DNA of 60,393 nucleotides from CAZGAQ01 sp964523405 (GTDB lineage: Bacteria; Planctomycetota; Phycisphaerae; UBA1845; Fen-1342): NCBI GenBank assembly GCA_964523405.1, contig CAZGAQ010000033.1, positions 1 through 60,393 on the forward strand, read 5' to 3'. The first letter of the stretch is position 1. Each line of letters begins with the position of its first letter. Below the pieces are notes generated by a model that saw only the letters and a list, made by a program, of their open reading frames with translations, was not told the origin of the DNA and ran no database searches. Below, one piece after another: positions 23,934 to 31,721 of this stretch. The position numbers and the translations under genes were made by a program.

Positions 23934-25022
23934 ATGAGCAGTGCAGGACAAAGCCCTGACGCCATCACGCTGTTGTTCACCTGTGTCGGCCGGCGGGTGG
24001 AGCTCTTGCAGGCGTTTCGTGCGGCGGCGCGGCGTCTGGGGGTGCCGTTGCGTCTGCTGGCGGTCGATAGCGATGTGACGGCGCCGGCACTGTCGTGCGT
24101 CGATGAGGCGATTCTGACACCGCGGGCGAGCGAGGCAGGGTACATGCCGGCGCTCTTGGACGTGGTGCGAAAGCATGGCGTGCGGGCGCTCATTCCGACG
24201 ACGGACACGGACTTGCCGATTGTGAGCCAGCACCGCGACGACTTCGAAAAGGCCGGCTGCGTGCCGCTCATTGGGGCGTCGGAGGTCATCGGGACCTGCC
24301 GGGACAAGACACGGACGTACGCGCACTTGCGGAAACACGGGATCGATACGCCGCAGACGTGGACGCCGGACGAGATTCGCGCGCTGGCGGTGCGGCCGTT
24401 CCCGTTGTTCATCAAGCCGCGGACGGGCAGCGCGAGTCAGCGCGTGCACAAGATCGAGGATCAGGTAGACCTCGATTACTACCTGGCGCGTGTGCCGGAC
24501 GCGATCGTGCAGGAGTTCGTGCCGGGGGTGGAGCACACGCTGGACGTGTATGTTGGGCTCAATGGCGTGCCGCGGTGCGTGGTGCCGCGGGCGCGGTGGC
24601 AGGTGCGGACGGGCGAAGTTTCGAAGGGGGTGGTGGTAAAGGACCTCGAGGTGATGCGGGCGGGGCAGAGGCTGGTGGAGACGCTGGGGCGGTCGGTGCG
24701 CGGGATCGTGACGCTGCAATGCATCGTGACGGAGGGAGGCGCCGCGACGCCGCCAGGCGGCACTGCGGGCGGGCGACGCATTCGGTTCATCGAGATTAAC
24801 CCGCGCTTCGGCGGTGGGGCGCCGATGGCGATTGCGGCGGGGGCGGATTTCCCGGCGTGGATTCTGCAGGAGTTGCAGGGGCAGACGCCGGCAATTGCGT
24901 TCGACGGTTTCCGGCACGGGCTGTGCATGCTGCGGTACGACTGGTCGGTGTTCGTGCCGCTGGAGGCGGATTTGAAGCCGAAGCTGGCGCGGCCGTTGGG
25001 GGGCTTTCCGGATTTTGTGTGA
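23934..25022 (+). CDS. ATP-grasp enzyme, carbamoyl-phosphate-synthase-like
   Basis: 362 residues; AGGAA lies just before ATG 23934. The N-terminal pre-ATP-grasp domain (about 9-100) has LLFTCVGRRVELLQAF and LIPTTDTDLPIVSQH. The ATP-grasp domain follows: FIKPRTGSASQRVHKI (phosphate loop), AIVQEFVPGVEHTLDVYV, RWQVRTGEVSKGVVV, and the metal-binding end FIEINPRFGGGAPMAIAAG. This type makes amide or peptide-like bonds through an acyl-phosphate; relatives include PylC and orphan CarB-like ligases. The substrate cannot be read from sequence. It converges on the acyl carrier protein gene (stop-to-stop gap of 33 bases). Confidence 0.85.
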   Translation: MSSAGQSPDAITLLFTCVGRRVELLQAFRAAARRLGVPLRLLAVDSDVTAPALSCVDEAILTPRASEAGYMPALLDVVRKHGVRALIPTTDTDLPIVSQHRDDFEKAGCVPLIGASEVIGTCRDKTRTYAHLRKHGIDTPQTWTPDEIRALAVRPFPLFIKPRTGSASQRVHKIEDQVDLDYYLARVPDAIVQEFVPGVEHTLDVYVGLNGVPRCVVPRARWQVRTGEVSKGVVVKDLEVMRAGQRLVETLGRSVRGIVTLQCIVTEGGAATPPGGTAGGRRIRFIEINPRFGGGAPMAIAAGADFPAWILQELQGQTPAIAFDGFRHGLCMLRYDWSVFVPLEADLKPKLARPLGGFPDFV

Positions 25023-25055
25023 GCTTCCGCCAGTCCGGGGCATGGGCGCAACATC

Positions 25056-25466
25056 TCACGCCGGATGCGGTGCGCCAGCTGCGGGGGCACTTTCACGCGG
25101 AGTCAGTTCGACCAGGCGCGTGATGACGTCCACGGTCAGAAGGTCCTTCAGGTCTTCGGCCGTCGGTTGTGCTTTGAGGCGGGCAAGTGGGAGGAAGGGG
25201 TAGCGTGTGGCCAGGGCGGCCAGGGATGCGGGCGTGACGATGCCCTGCGCGTCGCGCTGGAGGTCGTCGCTGCCAATCAGGCGATTGAAATCCACGCGGC
25301 AACCGAGTTGCTTCTCCAGTTGAAACGTGAGCTCCAGGAGCTCAATCGACTCGCCGCCGAGATCGGCGAAGAAGCGGCTGTCCGGGGTGACTTCATCTTC
25401 TTCGAGTGCGAGGATGTTGGCGATCATCGCGCGGATCGTCGGTGCGAGGTTCGCTTCCGTGGGCAT
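25056..25466 (-). CDS. Extended acyl carrier protein
   Basis: 136 residues; AAGGAGA gives ATG 25466. Residues 1-55 are ACP helix 1 and the carrier motif: ILALEEDEVTPDSRFFADLG, then GGESIELLELTFQLEKQLG, with Ser of ESI as the probable phosphopantetheine site (normally DSL). A 45-residue insertion (NRLIGSDDLQRDAQGIVTPA, ATRYPFLPLARL) separates this from the last helix (DLLTVDVITRLVE), so it is longer than the usual 80. It lies on the minus strand behind the recombinase gene and its first 43 bases overlap that gene's 3' end. This implies translational coupling or a recent reshuffling. No fatty acid or polyketide synthase gene is near. Confidence 0.8.
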   Translation of the reverse strand: MPTEANLAPTIRAMIANILALEEDEVTPDSRFFADLGGESIELLELTFQLEKQLGCRVDFNRLIGSDDLQRDAQGIVTPASLAALATRYPFLPLARLKAQPTAEDLKDLLTVDVITRLVELTPRESAPAAGAPHPA

Positions 25467-26239
25467 GGGGTCTCCTTGGTTGCGGGTTGAGACGGGCGCG
25501 CGGCGACACGCTGGGCGCGGCCGGCCGGTGCCGTCGAATTTGTTGAACTCGTGGATGCGGCGGCGACGCGTGCGGCGAGGGCCGCGTAGTCCTCGGTGAC
25601 CAGTTGGGCGTAGACGGTTGTGATCACGGGGTGCGCGTGGCCGAGCTGGCGCTGCACGAAGAGCAGATTGCCGCCGGTGCGCAGGTAGGCGAGATAGCCG
25701 TAGGTGTGTCGCAGGAGCTGGACACTGGCGCGCTCCGCGAGGCCGGCGGCGCTGAGAATGCGCACCACGCGGCGGTACAAGCCGGTGCGTTCGAATGCGT
25801 GGCCGCGCTCGTTGACCGCGAGGGGCTGCTGAAGGTCGTCGGGGCGCGTGCCGCGCGAGAGCAGGGCGGGGCGGTGCCGACGCACGAAATCGCGGATGAG
25901 GGCGTCGACATCGGCGGGCAGCCAGACGGTGCGGCCGGCGGATGCATCCTCGGTGTGGGTGGTCTTGGCCGACGCGGCGCGGTCGCGGCCGGCGGGGCGG
26001 ACGTAGAGGTTGGGCGTGCCGGTGGCGACGCTGGTATCGGCGAGGCGCAGGCGGCAGAACTCGGAGGTGCGCAGGCCGGCGAAGAGCAGGACCTCGACAA
26101 TGAGGCGGTCGAGCGCGGCCGCGGGGCGGTCGGCGTCGGCAGCCGCGGTCTCGGCCGTGCGGACGGCGGCGAGGAGGCGATCCACCTCGTGGGGTTGGAG
26201 GAACATGTCGGGGGTAATGTCCCAGGGCTGCCGGGTCAT
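25424..26239 (-). CDS. Tyrosine recombinase consisting of the catalytic domain only
   Basis: 271 residues from ATG 26239, whose GGAG is six bases upstream; the ATG two codons earlier overlaps that site. Catalytic residues: Arg57 in AGLRTSE, Arg177-His178 in QLLRHTYG, His201 in QRQLGHAHP and nucleophile Tyr210 in TTVYAQL. The first His of the HxxR box is Gln174. The protein begins at DMFLQPHEVDRLL, the first helix of the catalytic domain, so the usual N-terminal core-binding domain (80-100 residues) is missing. The C-terminus after about 220 is a basic, Ser/Ala-rich tail that overlaps the ACP gene. An inverted repeat lies in its promoter. It could act on that site, work with a partner, or be a relic. 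Confidence 0.88.
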   Translation of the reverse strand: MTRQPWDITPDMFLQPHEVDRLLAAVRTAETAAADADRPAAALDRLIVEVLLFAGLRTSEFCRLRLADTSVATGTPNLYVRPAGRDRAASAKTTHTEDASAGRTVWLPADVDALIRDFVRRHRPALLSRGTRPDDLQQPLAVNERGHAFERTGLYRRVVRILSAAGLAERASVQLLRHTYGYLAYLRTGGNLLFVQRQLGHAHPVITTVYAQLVTEDYAALAARVAAASTSSTNSTAPAGRAQRVAARPSQPATKETPCPRKRTSHRRSAR

Positions 26240-26254
26240 GTGCATCTCCGATTG

Positions 26255-26285
26255 GTTTTGTTGCGGTTAGTTTATGCAACAAAAC
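26255..26285. repeat. Inverted repeat resembling a recombinase core site
   Basis: GTTTTGTTGC (26255..26264) and GCAACAAAAC (26276..26285) are perfect 10-bp inverted arms separated by 11 bases (GGTTAGTTTAT). GATTGG flanks both sides as a direct repeat (26250..26255 and 26287..26292). The arm-spacer-arm layout resembles tyrosine recombinase core sites, and it also covers the -10 box of the recombinase promoter. The AT-rich composition contrasts with its surroundings. Confidence 0.6.
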
Positions 26286-26296
26286 TGATTGGTCAA
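26269..26296 (-). promoter_or_regulatory. Promoter of the recombinase gene
   Basis: On the minus strand TTGACC (26291..26296), a 16-base spacer and TAAACT (26269..26274), giving a leader of about 20 bases before the start at 26239. The spacer and -10 box overlap the inverted repeat, so anything binding the repeat would block transcription. Confidence 0.5.
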
Positions 26297-26330
26297 GGGG
26301 CGTGCGCGAAAATGCGCGGGAGGTCGTGAC

Positions 26331-27059
26331 CTAGGGTTTCGCCGGCGCCAGGACGCCGGGTTCCGGTTCGGCGGTGGGCCAACCGATCTCGGCGCGGCGG
26401 CGGCGATCGGTCTCTAGCGCGGTGCGAAAGGCGGCCTTGTCCAGCATTTCGGCATGGCCATCGGCGAAGAGGACAGCGTGTCCGGGCCGGCCGCGCAATC
26501 CACCCAAGGCGCAGGTGTGGGTCGTTCGCTCGTACAGCAGCACGACCTGCGCGTCATCGATCCAGGGGGCCACGCCGGGTTGATAGACGTACGACGTATA
26601 GAACGGTGGGCTCGGCCGTGGCTTGCGGGCGTCGGGGTCGGCACGAGAGAGCAGCTGCCAGGGCGTGCACAAGTCCTCGTGGACGAGGGCGTCCAGATCG
26701 GGCGGGAAGCACGCGTGGCGCTCGACGTACAGGTGCAGACCCGACCCTACGTGCTGCAACTCGCAGCAGAGGAGGGCAGCCCGGCTCCGTCGCTCCGCAG
26801 TCTTCAGGCCGTGGAGGCCGAGCGTCGCATGCGCGGCCAGCAGGCCGAGCGCCACAGCCGCGACGTACGACTTCTGCCGGATCGCGCGGACAAGGACAAA
26901 CGTCGCGCAGCCCGCCCCGAGCACGGGGGCTGCGCACATGAGGGGCAGCGGGCCCGCGAAGGTGAGCGGGGCCAGAGTGGCTGAGATGGTCAAGAGGGGT
27001 GCCAGTCGTTTGCGGGCCGGTGCCGACCGTGCCACAGCCGGGGTTGGGGATGCGCTCAT
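26331..27059 (-). CDS. Membrane protein with H-X9-DG-like end, copy 2
   Basis: 242 residues. Its ATG overlaps the stop of the upstream gene by four bases (ATGA), so the two are translationally coupled. Residues 20-85 hold two or three hydrophobic segments (LLTISATLAPLTFAGPLPLM; SYVAAVALGLLAAHATLGLH). A soluble part follows with LQHVGSGLHLYVERHACFPP and YTSYVYQPG, ending in GHAVLFADGHAEML and RRRRAEIGWPTAEPEPG. The FADGHAE motif is the H-X9-DG feature of planctomycete pseudopilin-like proteins, but no prepilin leader is present. The final EIGWPTAEPEPG is shared with the neighbour, so they are paralogues by tandem duplication. Function unknown. Confidence 0.75.
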   Translation of the reverse strand: MSASPTPAVARSAPARKRLAPLLTISATLAPLTFAGPLPLMCAAPVLGAGCATFVLVRAIRQKSYVAAVALGLLAAHATLGLHGLKTAERRSRAALLCCELQHVGSGLHLYVERHACFPPDLDALVHEDLCTPWQLLSRADPDARKPRPSPPFYTSYVYQPGVAPWIDDAQVVLLYERTTHTCALGGLRGRPGHAVLFADGHAEMLDKAAFRTALETDRRRRAEIGWPTAEPEPGVLAPAKP

Positions 27060-27832
27060 GGTCTGTCCTGCTTGCGCGGAAGCTCCACAAAGCCCGGCTC
27101 GGGCTCGGCGGTGGGCCAGCCGATCTCGGCGCGGCGGCGCTCGTCGGCGGTGAGGGCCGCGCGGAAGGCGTCGTCGGTCAGGCACTCGATGCGGCCGTCG
27201 GCGAAGAGGACGAGGCGGCCAAGGGGGGCGAAATAGGACGCGTGTGTGCGCCAGAGGATCTCGCGCTCGTAGGCGATGATGAGCGCGGGATCGGTGCGGA
27301 AGGCGCCGCTGCCGGGGCGGTAGACGTAAGAACTGGTTAGCGGTTGGCCGGGCAGCGATTCCTCGTCGGAACTGCGGGGGTTGATGCACTGCTTGGCGGG
27401 ACAGATGTCGGCGTTGACAAGCGTGGCGAGCTGGGGAGGAAAGTCGAGCTGGTCGCGGCAGTAGATGGCGATGCCCTGGCCGAGGCCGCGCAGATTGGCG
27501 GCGCTGACGGGTCGCATGCCGCCGCACTCCCGCATTGCTCCCAGGGCGGCCAGCAGTAGCGGGACGTAGCCGATGGCCAAGAGCACGGACAGCCACCGCA
27601 ACCGGCGGAGCGCCGGGGCAGCGCGCATTCCGCGAGTCGTCGCGCCTTTGCGCCAGGCGCGCGCGGTGCCCCACACGACGGCAACGAGGCCGACGAGATA
27701 GATCGAGCAGCCGCCGATGAACAGGCCGGTGACCCCGAGCGCGGCAGCGAGGGCGATGGCCACGGTCGGTACGAGCAGACGTGGGGGCGGAGTCGCGGTT
27801 GCAGTGGTCGCGTTGTCGGTTGGTGTCCCCAT
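27056..27832 (-). CDS. Membrane protein with H-X9-DG-like end, copy 1
   Basis: 258 residues. After a Thr/Ala-rich start come hydrophobic segments at about 20-55 (VAIALAAALGVTGLFIGG; IYLVGLVAVVWGTA) and 80-98. The soluble part has NLRGLGQGIAIYCRDQLDFP, SSYVYRPGSGAF and GRLVLFADGRIECL, then ERRRAEIGWPTAEPEPGF. These are the same blocks in the same order as in the protein at 26331. Copy 1 is slightly longer and replaces the His of FADGH by Arg. Probably a tandem duplicate pair with an envelope function that I cannot define. Confidence 0.75.
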   Translation of the reverse strand: MGTPTDNATTATATPPPRLLVPTVAIALAAALGVTGLFIGGCSIYLVGLVAVVWGTARAWRKGATTRGMRAAPALRRLRWLSVLLAIGYVPLLLAALGAMRECGGMRPVSAANLRGLGQGIAIYCRDQLDFPPQLATLVNADICPAKQCINPRSSDEESLPGQPLTSSYVYRPGSGAFRTDPALIIAYEREILWRTHASYFAPLGRLVLFADGRIECLTDDAFRAALTADERRRAEIGWPTAEPEPGFVELPRKQDRP

Positions 27833-28264
27833 GCACGCAGGATAGCGTGGCGCACGTGGGCGGACCAGTGCCGTGTGATGTGGGGCAGACACGCTGGGCT
27901 GAAGCCGTGGAGGGTGTGTCGCGGTCTGATGTGTGTTGCGGGCGGCTTCAGCCCAGCCTACCGGCCTCGCGAAGACACGGCCGCCGGGATGCGGCGCTGC
28001 GCATCGAGACGGCACGGCGCGATGGACGTTATGTGCGCCGGGGCGGGCGGATTGTGGGCGGCCGTCCCACCTGGCCGTGCCACACGGGGCGGTGTTGCGC
28101 GGGGGCTGTCCCGTGCGCGGGTCGGGGCGACCGAGTCGGCGGCGGCGAAATCGGCTACAATTCGGCAGGTCGGCGGGTGTCCGCCGCGGAATGCACTGGT
28201 TCCTGATGAATTCGCCGACGTTGAATCCGCGCTGGTGAGATTCGCGTTTGTCAAACGAGACGCT
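27833..28264. other. Divergent intergenic region with hairpin repeat
   Basis: 432 bases between the divergent gene at 27832 and ispG. It contains the GCTGGGCTGAAG hairpin repeat at 27893..27957. Frames running through it into ispG lack ribosome sites. A promoter for ispG is expected in 28140..28250, but no good consensus was found. Confidence 0.5.
27893..27957. repeat. Hairpin repeat, GCTGGGCTGAAG copy
   Basis: GCTGGGCTGAAGCCG (27893..27907) pairs perfectly with CGGCTTCAGCCCAGC (27943..27957); the loop is 35 bases and CTACC follows. Same architecture as 2651..2715, including loop length and the trailing CTACC, with compensatory changes in the inner arm. Confidence 0.65.
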
Positions 28265-29464
28265 ATGAGCCTTCGCCGCAAGACCCGTCAGGTTTCCGTC
28301 GGCCGTGTGAAGATCGGAGGCGCTGCCCCGGTCGCGCTGCAGTCGATGACGAGCACGTACACGTACGAGATTGACAAGACGCTCGCACAGATTCACAAAC
28401 TGGCCGCAGCGGGAGCGGACCTGGTGCGCGTGGCGGTGCCGGATAAGCGCGACACCGAGGCGCTGAAGGACATCGTTGCAGCCTCACCCGTGCCGATCGT
28501 GGCGGACGTGCACTTTCACTTCGAGCGGGCGCTGGAGGCGATCGCGGCGGGCGTACACAAGATTCGCCTCAACCCCGGCAACATCCAGGATCGTGCGAAG
28601 GTGCGCCAGGTCATCGCGGCCTGCAAGGAACGCGGCATTCCCATTCGCGTGGGGGCGAACGAGGGCGGAATCGTCGAGCGGCGCGACAAGTCACAGCGGG
28701 CGGTCGAGCAGGCGGAGTTGGAGAAGGATTACGCCGCGGGACTGATCCGCATCATGCTCGAGAAGCTCGATGAGTACCTGGCGATCTTCGCCGCGGAGGA
28801 TTTCCACGACGTGGTGATCTCGGCGAAGAGCCCCGACGCGCGCATCGTCATCGACGCCTACACGGCCATCAGCCGCCGTTATGACTACCCGCTGCACCTC
28901 GGCGTCACGCACGCGGGGCCGCCGGAGACCGGGCGGATTCGCTCGGTTGCGGCGCTCGGGACGCTGCTGGCCAACGGGATCGGCGACACGATTCGCATCA
29001 GCTACGCCGCGGACCCGGTTTATGAGATCGAGGACGGCAAGGAGTTGTTGTGCACGTTGGGGCTGCGGCCGCGGAAGGAGCCGGAATTGATCGCGTGCCC
29101 GACGTGCGGGCGGATCGAGGTGGATTTGTTCACGCTCGTGCAGGACGTGCGGGCGAAGCTGGCGGCCGAGATCACGGTGCCGATGAAGGTGGCGGTGATG
29201 GGGTGCGTGGTGAACGGGCCGGGCGAGTGTGAAGGGGCGGACGTGGCGATCTTTGCGGGCAAGGGGCGCGGGATCATCTACGTGCAGGGCGAGCAGCGGC
29301 AGACGGTGACCGAGGACCGGATGTTGGAAGCGCTCTTGGCGGAGTGCCGGACGCTGGAGGCGGCGGTGCGGCGGGGGGAGGTACGGCTGAAAAGCGGGAG
29401 CGTGGACATTCCGGCGGCAGCGGCCGATGGGAAGGTGACGTTGCCGGTGATCGGGAAGCGGTAG
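28265..29464 (+). CDS. ispG: 4-hydroxy-3-methylbut-2-en-1-yl diphosphate synthase
   Basis: 399 residues, the two-domain bacterial form. It reduces MEcPP to HMBPP, the penultimate step of the non-mevalonate isoprenoid pathway. The N-terminal TIM barrel has APVALQSMTSTYT (21-33), VPIVADVHFHFERALEAI (76-93), KIRLNPGNI and RVGANEGG. The C-terminal domain binds a [4Fe-4S] cluster through Cys278 and Cys281 (CPTCGR) and Cys314, with Glu321 in GCVVNGPGE as the fourth ligand of the family. ATG 28265 gives the canonical N-terminus; the ribosome site is weak. Monocistronic; followed by repeats. Confidence 0.96.
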   Translation: MSLRRKTRQVSVGRVKIGGAAPVALQSMTSTYTYEIDKTLAQIHKLAAAGADLVRVAVPDKRDTEALKDIVAASPVPIVADVHFHFERALEAIAAGVHKIRLNPGNIQDRAKVRQVIAACKERGIPIRVGANEGGIVERRDKSQRAVEQAELEKDYAAGLIRIMLEKLDEYLAIFAAEDFHDVVISAKSPDARIVIDAYTAISRRYDYPLHLGVTHAGPPETGRIRSVAALGTLLANGIGDTIRISYAADPVYEIEDGKELLCTLGLRPRKEPELIACPTCGRIEVDLFTLVQDVRAKLAAEITVPMKVAVMGCVVNGPGECEGADVAIFAGKGRGIIYVQGEQRQTVTEDRMLEALLAECRTLEAAVRRGEVRLKSGSVDIPAAAADGKVTLPVIGKR

Positions 29465-29471
29465 TCGCGGC

Positions 29472-29637
29472 GGCAGGTTGCGGCCGTTCGGGGGTCGGAG
29501 GGTTGTCGGCGAGCCACGCGCGGGTCGGCGTTCCAGCAACGTGCCCTACGGGCTCGGCGGCAGGTTGCGGCGTCTCGGGGATTGGAGGGTTGTTGGCGAG
29601 CCGCGCGCGGGTCACCATTTCCGCAACCTGCCCTACC
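29472..29637. repeat. Tandem pair of 87-bp palindromic-ended units
   Basis: GGCAGGTTGCGG begins at 29472 and again at 29559 (period 87). Each unit carries a matching GGAGGGTTG and GCGAGCC-CGCGCGGGTC core and ends in GCAAC-TGCCCTAC; in unit 2 the end CCGCAACCTGCC (29621..29632) is the perfect complement of the start. Units share the ...CCTACC ending of the hairpin repeats at 2651 and 27893, so all may belong to one mobile-repeat lineage. Confidence 0.65.
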
Positions 29638-29736
29638 GGTCTTTGAATTCGGAATTATGCGTCGTGAGTTCGGAATACGCGGGCGGGGATGCTCCCTGCG
29701 CGGCGGGGAACGCGCGGGCGTGTTAGGATGCCGCCC

Positions 29737-30549
29737 ATGGTGCACGACTTCCTGCATGCCACGTTCGGGCGCACCGGGATCCCGGTCTTTCGGCTGGGGC
29801 TGTCGGCGACGTATCGGCCGGGGCGGGCGGTGATTCACCAGGCACTGGACGCCGGGGTGAACTTCTTTTTCTGCTACGGCTTCGATGGGCAGATGATCAA
29901 GACGCTGCGCGAGCTGTCGGCGCGGCAGCGCGAGCGCTATGTCGTAGCGACGGGGGCGTACAACCTGCTCGTGGGGCACTTCGATCTGCGGCGGACGCTG
30001 GAGAAGCGGCTGCGGCAGTTGCGCACGGACTACCTGGACGTGTACCTGTATCTGGGTGTGATGAAGCCGGCCCATTTTCCGCGGGCGCTGCGCGATCAGA
30101 TGGCGCAGTTGCGGGTGGAGGGGAAGGTGCGGGCGATCGGGATGTCGTGTCACGATCGCCAGTTCGTCGGCGCGCTGGCGGAGGAAGGCGTGCTGGACGC
30201 GCTGATGGTTCGCTACAACCCGGCGCATCCCGGTGCGGAGCAGGACATCTTCCCGCACCTGGCGACGCACCAGCCCGGCGTGATCAGCTATACGGCGACG
30301 CGCTGGCGGCGCATGCTGCGGCGGCCGAAAGGCTGGACCGGCGGTGAGCGCGTGCCGACGGCGGGCGACTGCTACCGGTTCGTGCTGGGCAGTCCGCACG
30401 TGGACGTGTGTTTGACGGCGCCGTCGAATGCCCAGCAGTTCGCGGAGAATCTGAAGGCGGTACAGGCTGGACCGCTCGCGACCGAGGACGCGGCGTATCT
30501 GCGTTCGTTCGGGGCGGCGGTGCGGGCGACGGCGGGTTGGTTTATGTGA
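29737..30549 (+). CDS. Aldo/keto reductase-like protein lacking the catalytic tetrad
   Basis: 270 residues; AGGA at 29725..29728 favours ATG 29737. The chain follows the AKR barrel: FRLGLSATYRPGRAVIHQA, DAGVNFFFCYGF, RERYVVATGAY, LRTDYLDVYLYLGVM, KVRAIGMSCHDRQFV, DALMVRYNPAHPGAEQDIFP and FVLGSPHVDVCLTAPSNAQQ. The tetrad Asp-Tyr-Lys-His is not in place. GVNFFDTA-x-x-Y is GVNFFFCYGFDG, the laTK lysine position is a Gly (VATG), and the lyqlH histidine position is Gly (YLYLG). NADP-binding end motifs persist in weakened form. It is probably a non-enzymatic AKR fold or has changed chemistry. Stands alone between repeats and a zinc-ribbon membrane protein gene. Confidence 0.8.
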   Translation: MVHDFLHATFGRTGIPVFRLGLSATYRPGRAVIHQALDAGVNFFFCYGFDGQMIKTLRELSARQRERYVVATGAYNLLVGHFDLRRTLEKRLRQLRTDYLDVYLYLGVMKPAHFPRALRDQMAQLRVEGKVRAIGMSCHDRQFVGALAEEGVLDALMVRYNPAHPGAEQDIFPHLATHQPGVISYTATRWRRMLRRPKGWTGGERVPTAGDCYRFVLGSPHVDVCLTAPSNAQQFAENLKAVQAGPLATEDAAYLRSFGAAVRATAGWFM

Positions 30550-30580
30550 CGCGTTCACGCGGCGCGCGGGGAGCGTGCAG

Positions 30581-31417
30581 ATGGTGGAGCAGCAACAATT
30601 GGATGTGGCGTCAGACGCGGTGCGCGAGTTCGATGCGCTGCCGGCGCTGGGGCGGCTGGAGACAGACCGGTTCTGCGATGGATGCGGCTATAACCTGATC
30701 ATGCAGGCGGTGCGCCGCGACGCGCGGACGCAACTGGCGCTGTGCCGTTGTCCGGAGTGCGGGCGTTTCCATGCGGTGCAGGACGGCACGACGGCGGGAC
30801 GCGTGTGGCTGCGGCGGCTGGGAACGCTGGCGGCGACGGCGTGGGTGGTCGGTGTGCTGATGACAGGCTTGGCGCTGGCGTTGTGTCAGTTTGGGATCAC
30901 GATCGCCACATTCGAAGAGTTGACGACCTATCGGCAAGTACCGACGACGGCTGCGATCTACAATCCCGGTTCGGGAAGGGGCATGGCGGTCAACACGCCG
31001 TGGCAGCGGGCCGTGCGGGAGGAGTTCGAGGGCTACGGCCTGATGATGGCGTTTGTGTACCTAGGGGTGGGCGCCACCGGTTTTGTCTTGGCGCTCCTGA
31101 TGGCCGTAGCGATGCACCACTGGCATCGCCTGGGTTACCTGGCGGTGACGCTCGTCGTGGCGGCGGGCGCCGCGGCACTGGCGACGTACGCCTGGGTGCA
31201 GGACTATCCGTTTCTGCAAGTGTGGGCCACGCGTTACGCGGCGGCGCTGGCGGCGGTTCACGTGCTGGGGGGCGTGGCGGGGGCGTTTGGCGGTCGGCCG
31301 CTGGCGCGGCTGGCGGCGACGCTGGTCTTGCCGCCGAAGCCGCGGCAGGCGCTGGCGTTTCTGTGGCTGGCGGACAAGAAGCCGCCGCCGCACGTGCCGA
31401 CGGAGGGGACGTCCTGA
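30581..31417 (+). CDS. Zinc-ribbon membrane protein
   Basis: 278 residues; GGGGAG eight bases before ATG 30581. A zinc ribbon (FCDGCGYNL and CRCPECGRFH, about residues 31-63) precedes four hydrophobic segments (LGTLAATAWVVGVLMTGLAL; GLMMAFVYLGVGATGFVLAL; YLAVTLVVAAGAAALATYAW; ALAAVHVLGGVAGAFGG). This cytosolic ribbon plus membrane bundle is frequent in planctomycetes and has no assigned role. Related ribbons are encoded at 32848 and 33454. Confidence 0.75.
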   Translation: MVEQQQLDVASDAVREFDALPALGRLETDRFCDGCGYNLIMQAVRRDARTQLALCRCPECGRFHAVQDGTTAGRVWLRRLGTLAATAWVVGVLMTGLALALCQFGITIATFEELTTYRQVPTTAAIYNPGSGRGMAVNTPWQRAVREEFEGYGLMMAFVYLGVGATGFVLALLMAVAMHHWHRLGYLAVTLVVAAGAAALATYAWVQDYPFLQVWATRYAAALAAVHVLGGVAGAFGGRPLARLAATLVLPPKPRQALAFLWLADKKPPPHVPTEGTS

Positions 31418-31721
31418 GCCGGGATCGGGCCATTCGCGTCCGGAGTATTGGAGCTTGGACAGGGGTTCCGCTTGTGTGTCACGCGCTGCTCGGCACTCCG
31501 GCAGCGTGGCACGGCGAAACCCCAACGGGCTACACATATGCGGGTGTACTGCCAGTGGATTTGCAGGGGGATGCGAAGCACGGATTCCTCCGCGCGCAGG
31601 TTACTTTTTGTTGACTGTGTTTTGGCTTGCGCGATAGACTAGCCACGGCAGAGTGTCGTGGGCCAATTTGCACCTGTCTTAGGTTCAGCGCCGACGCGTA
31701 TCGCACCAAAAGGAGGAGACG
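31418..31721. other. Upstream region of the first PEP-CTERM gene
   Basis: 304 bases without a gene. The right half has the promoter at 31611..31640 and AGGAGG directly before 31722. I see nothing else in it. Confidence 0.5.
31611..31640 (+). promoter_or_regulatory. Promoter of PEP-CTERM gene 31722
   Basis: TTGACT (31611..31616), 18-base spacer, TAGACT (31635..31640). The -35 neighbourhood GTTGACTxTG is shared with the promoter at 35211, upstream of the other PEP-CTERM gene, hinting at common control. Confidence 0.5.

Noticed and set aside
27875..28264. 130-residue N-terminal extension of IspG
   Set aside because: It runs through a hairpin repeat and has no ribosome site; IspG proteins start where ATG 28265 begins.
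29737..30549. Functional aldo/keto reductase
   Set aside because: Overall fold fits, but no intact Asp-Tyr-Lys-His tetrad could be aligned, so no enzymatic activity is claimed.
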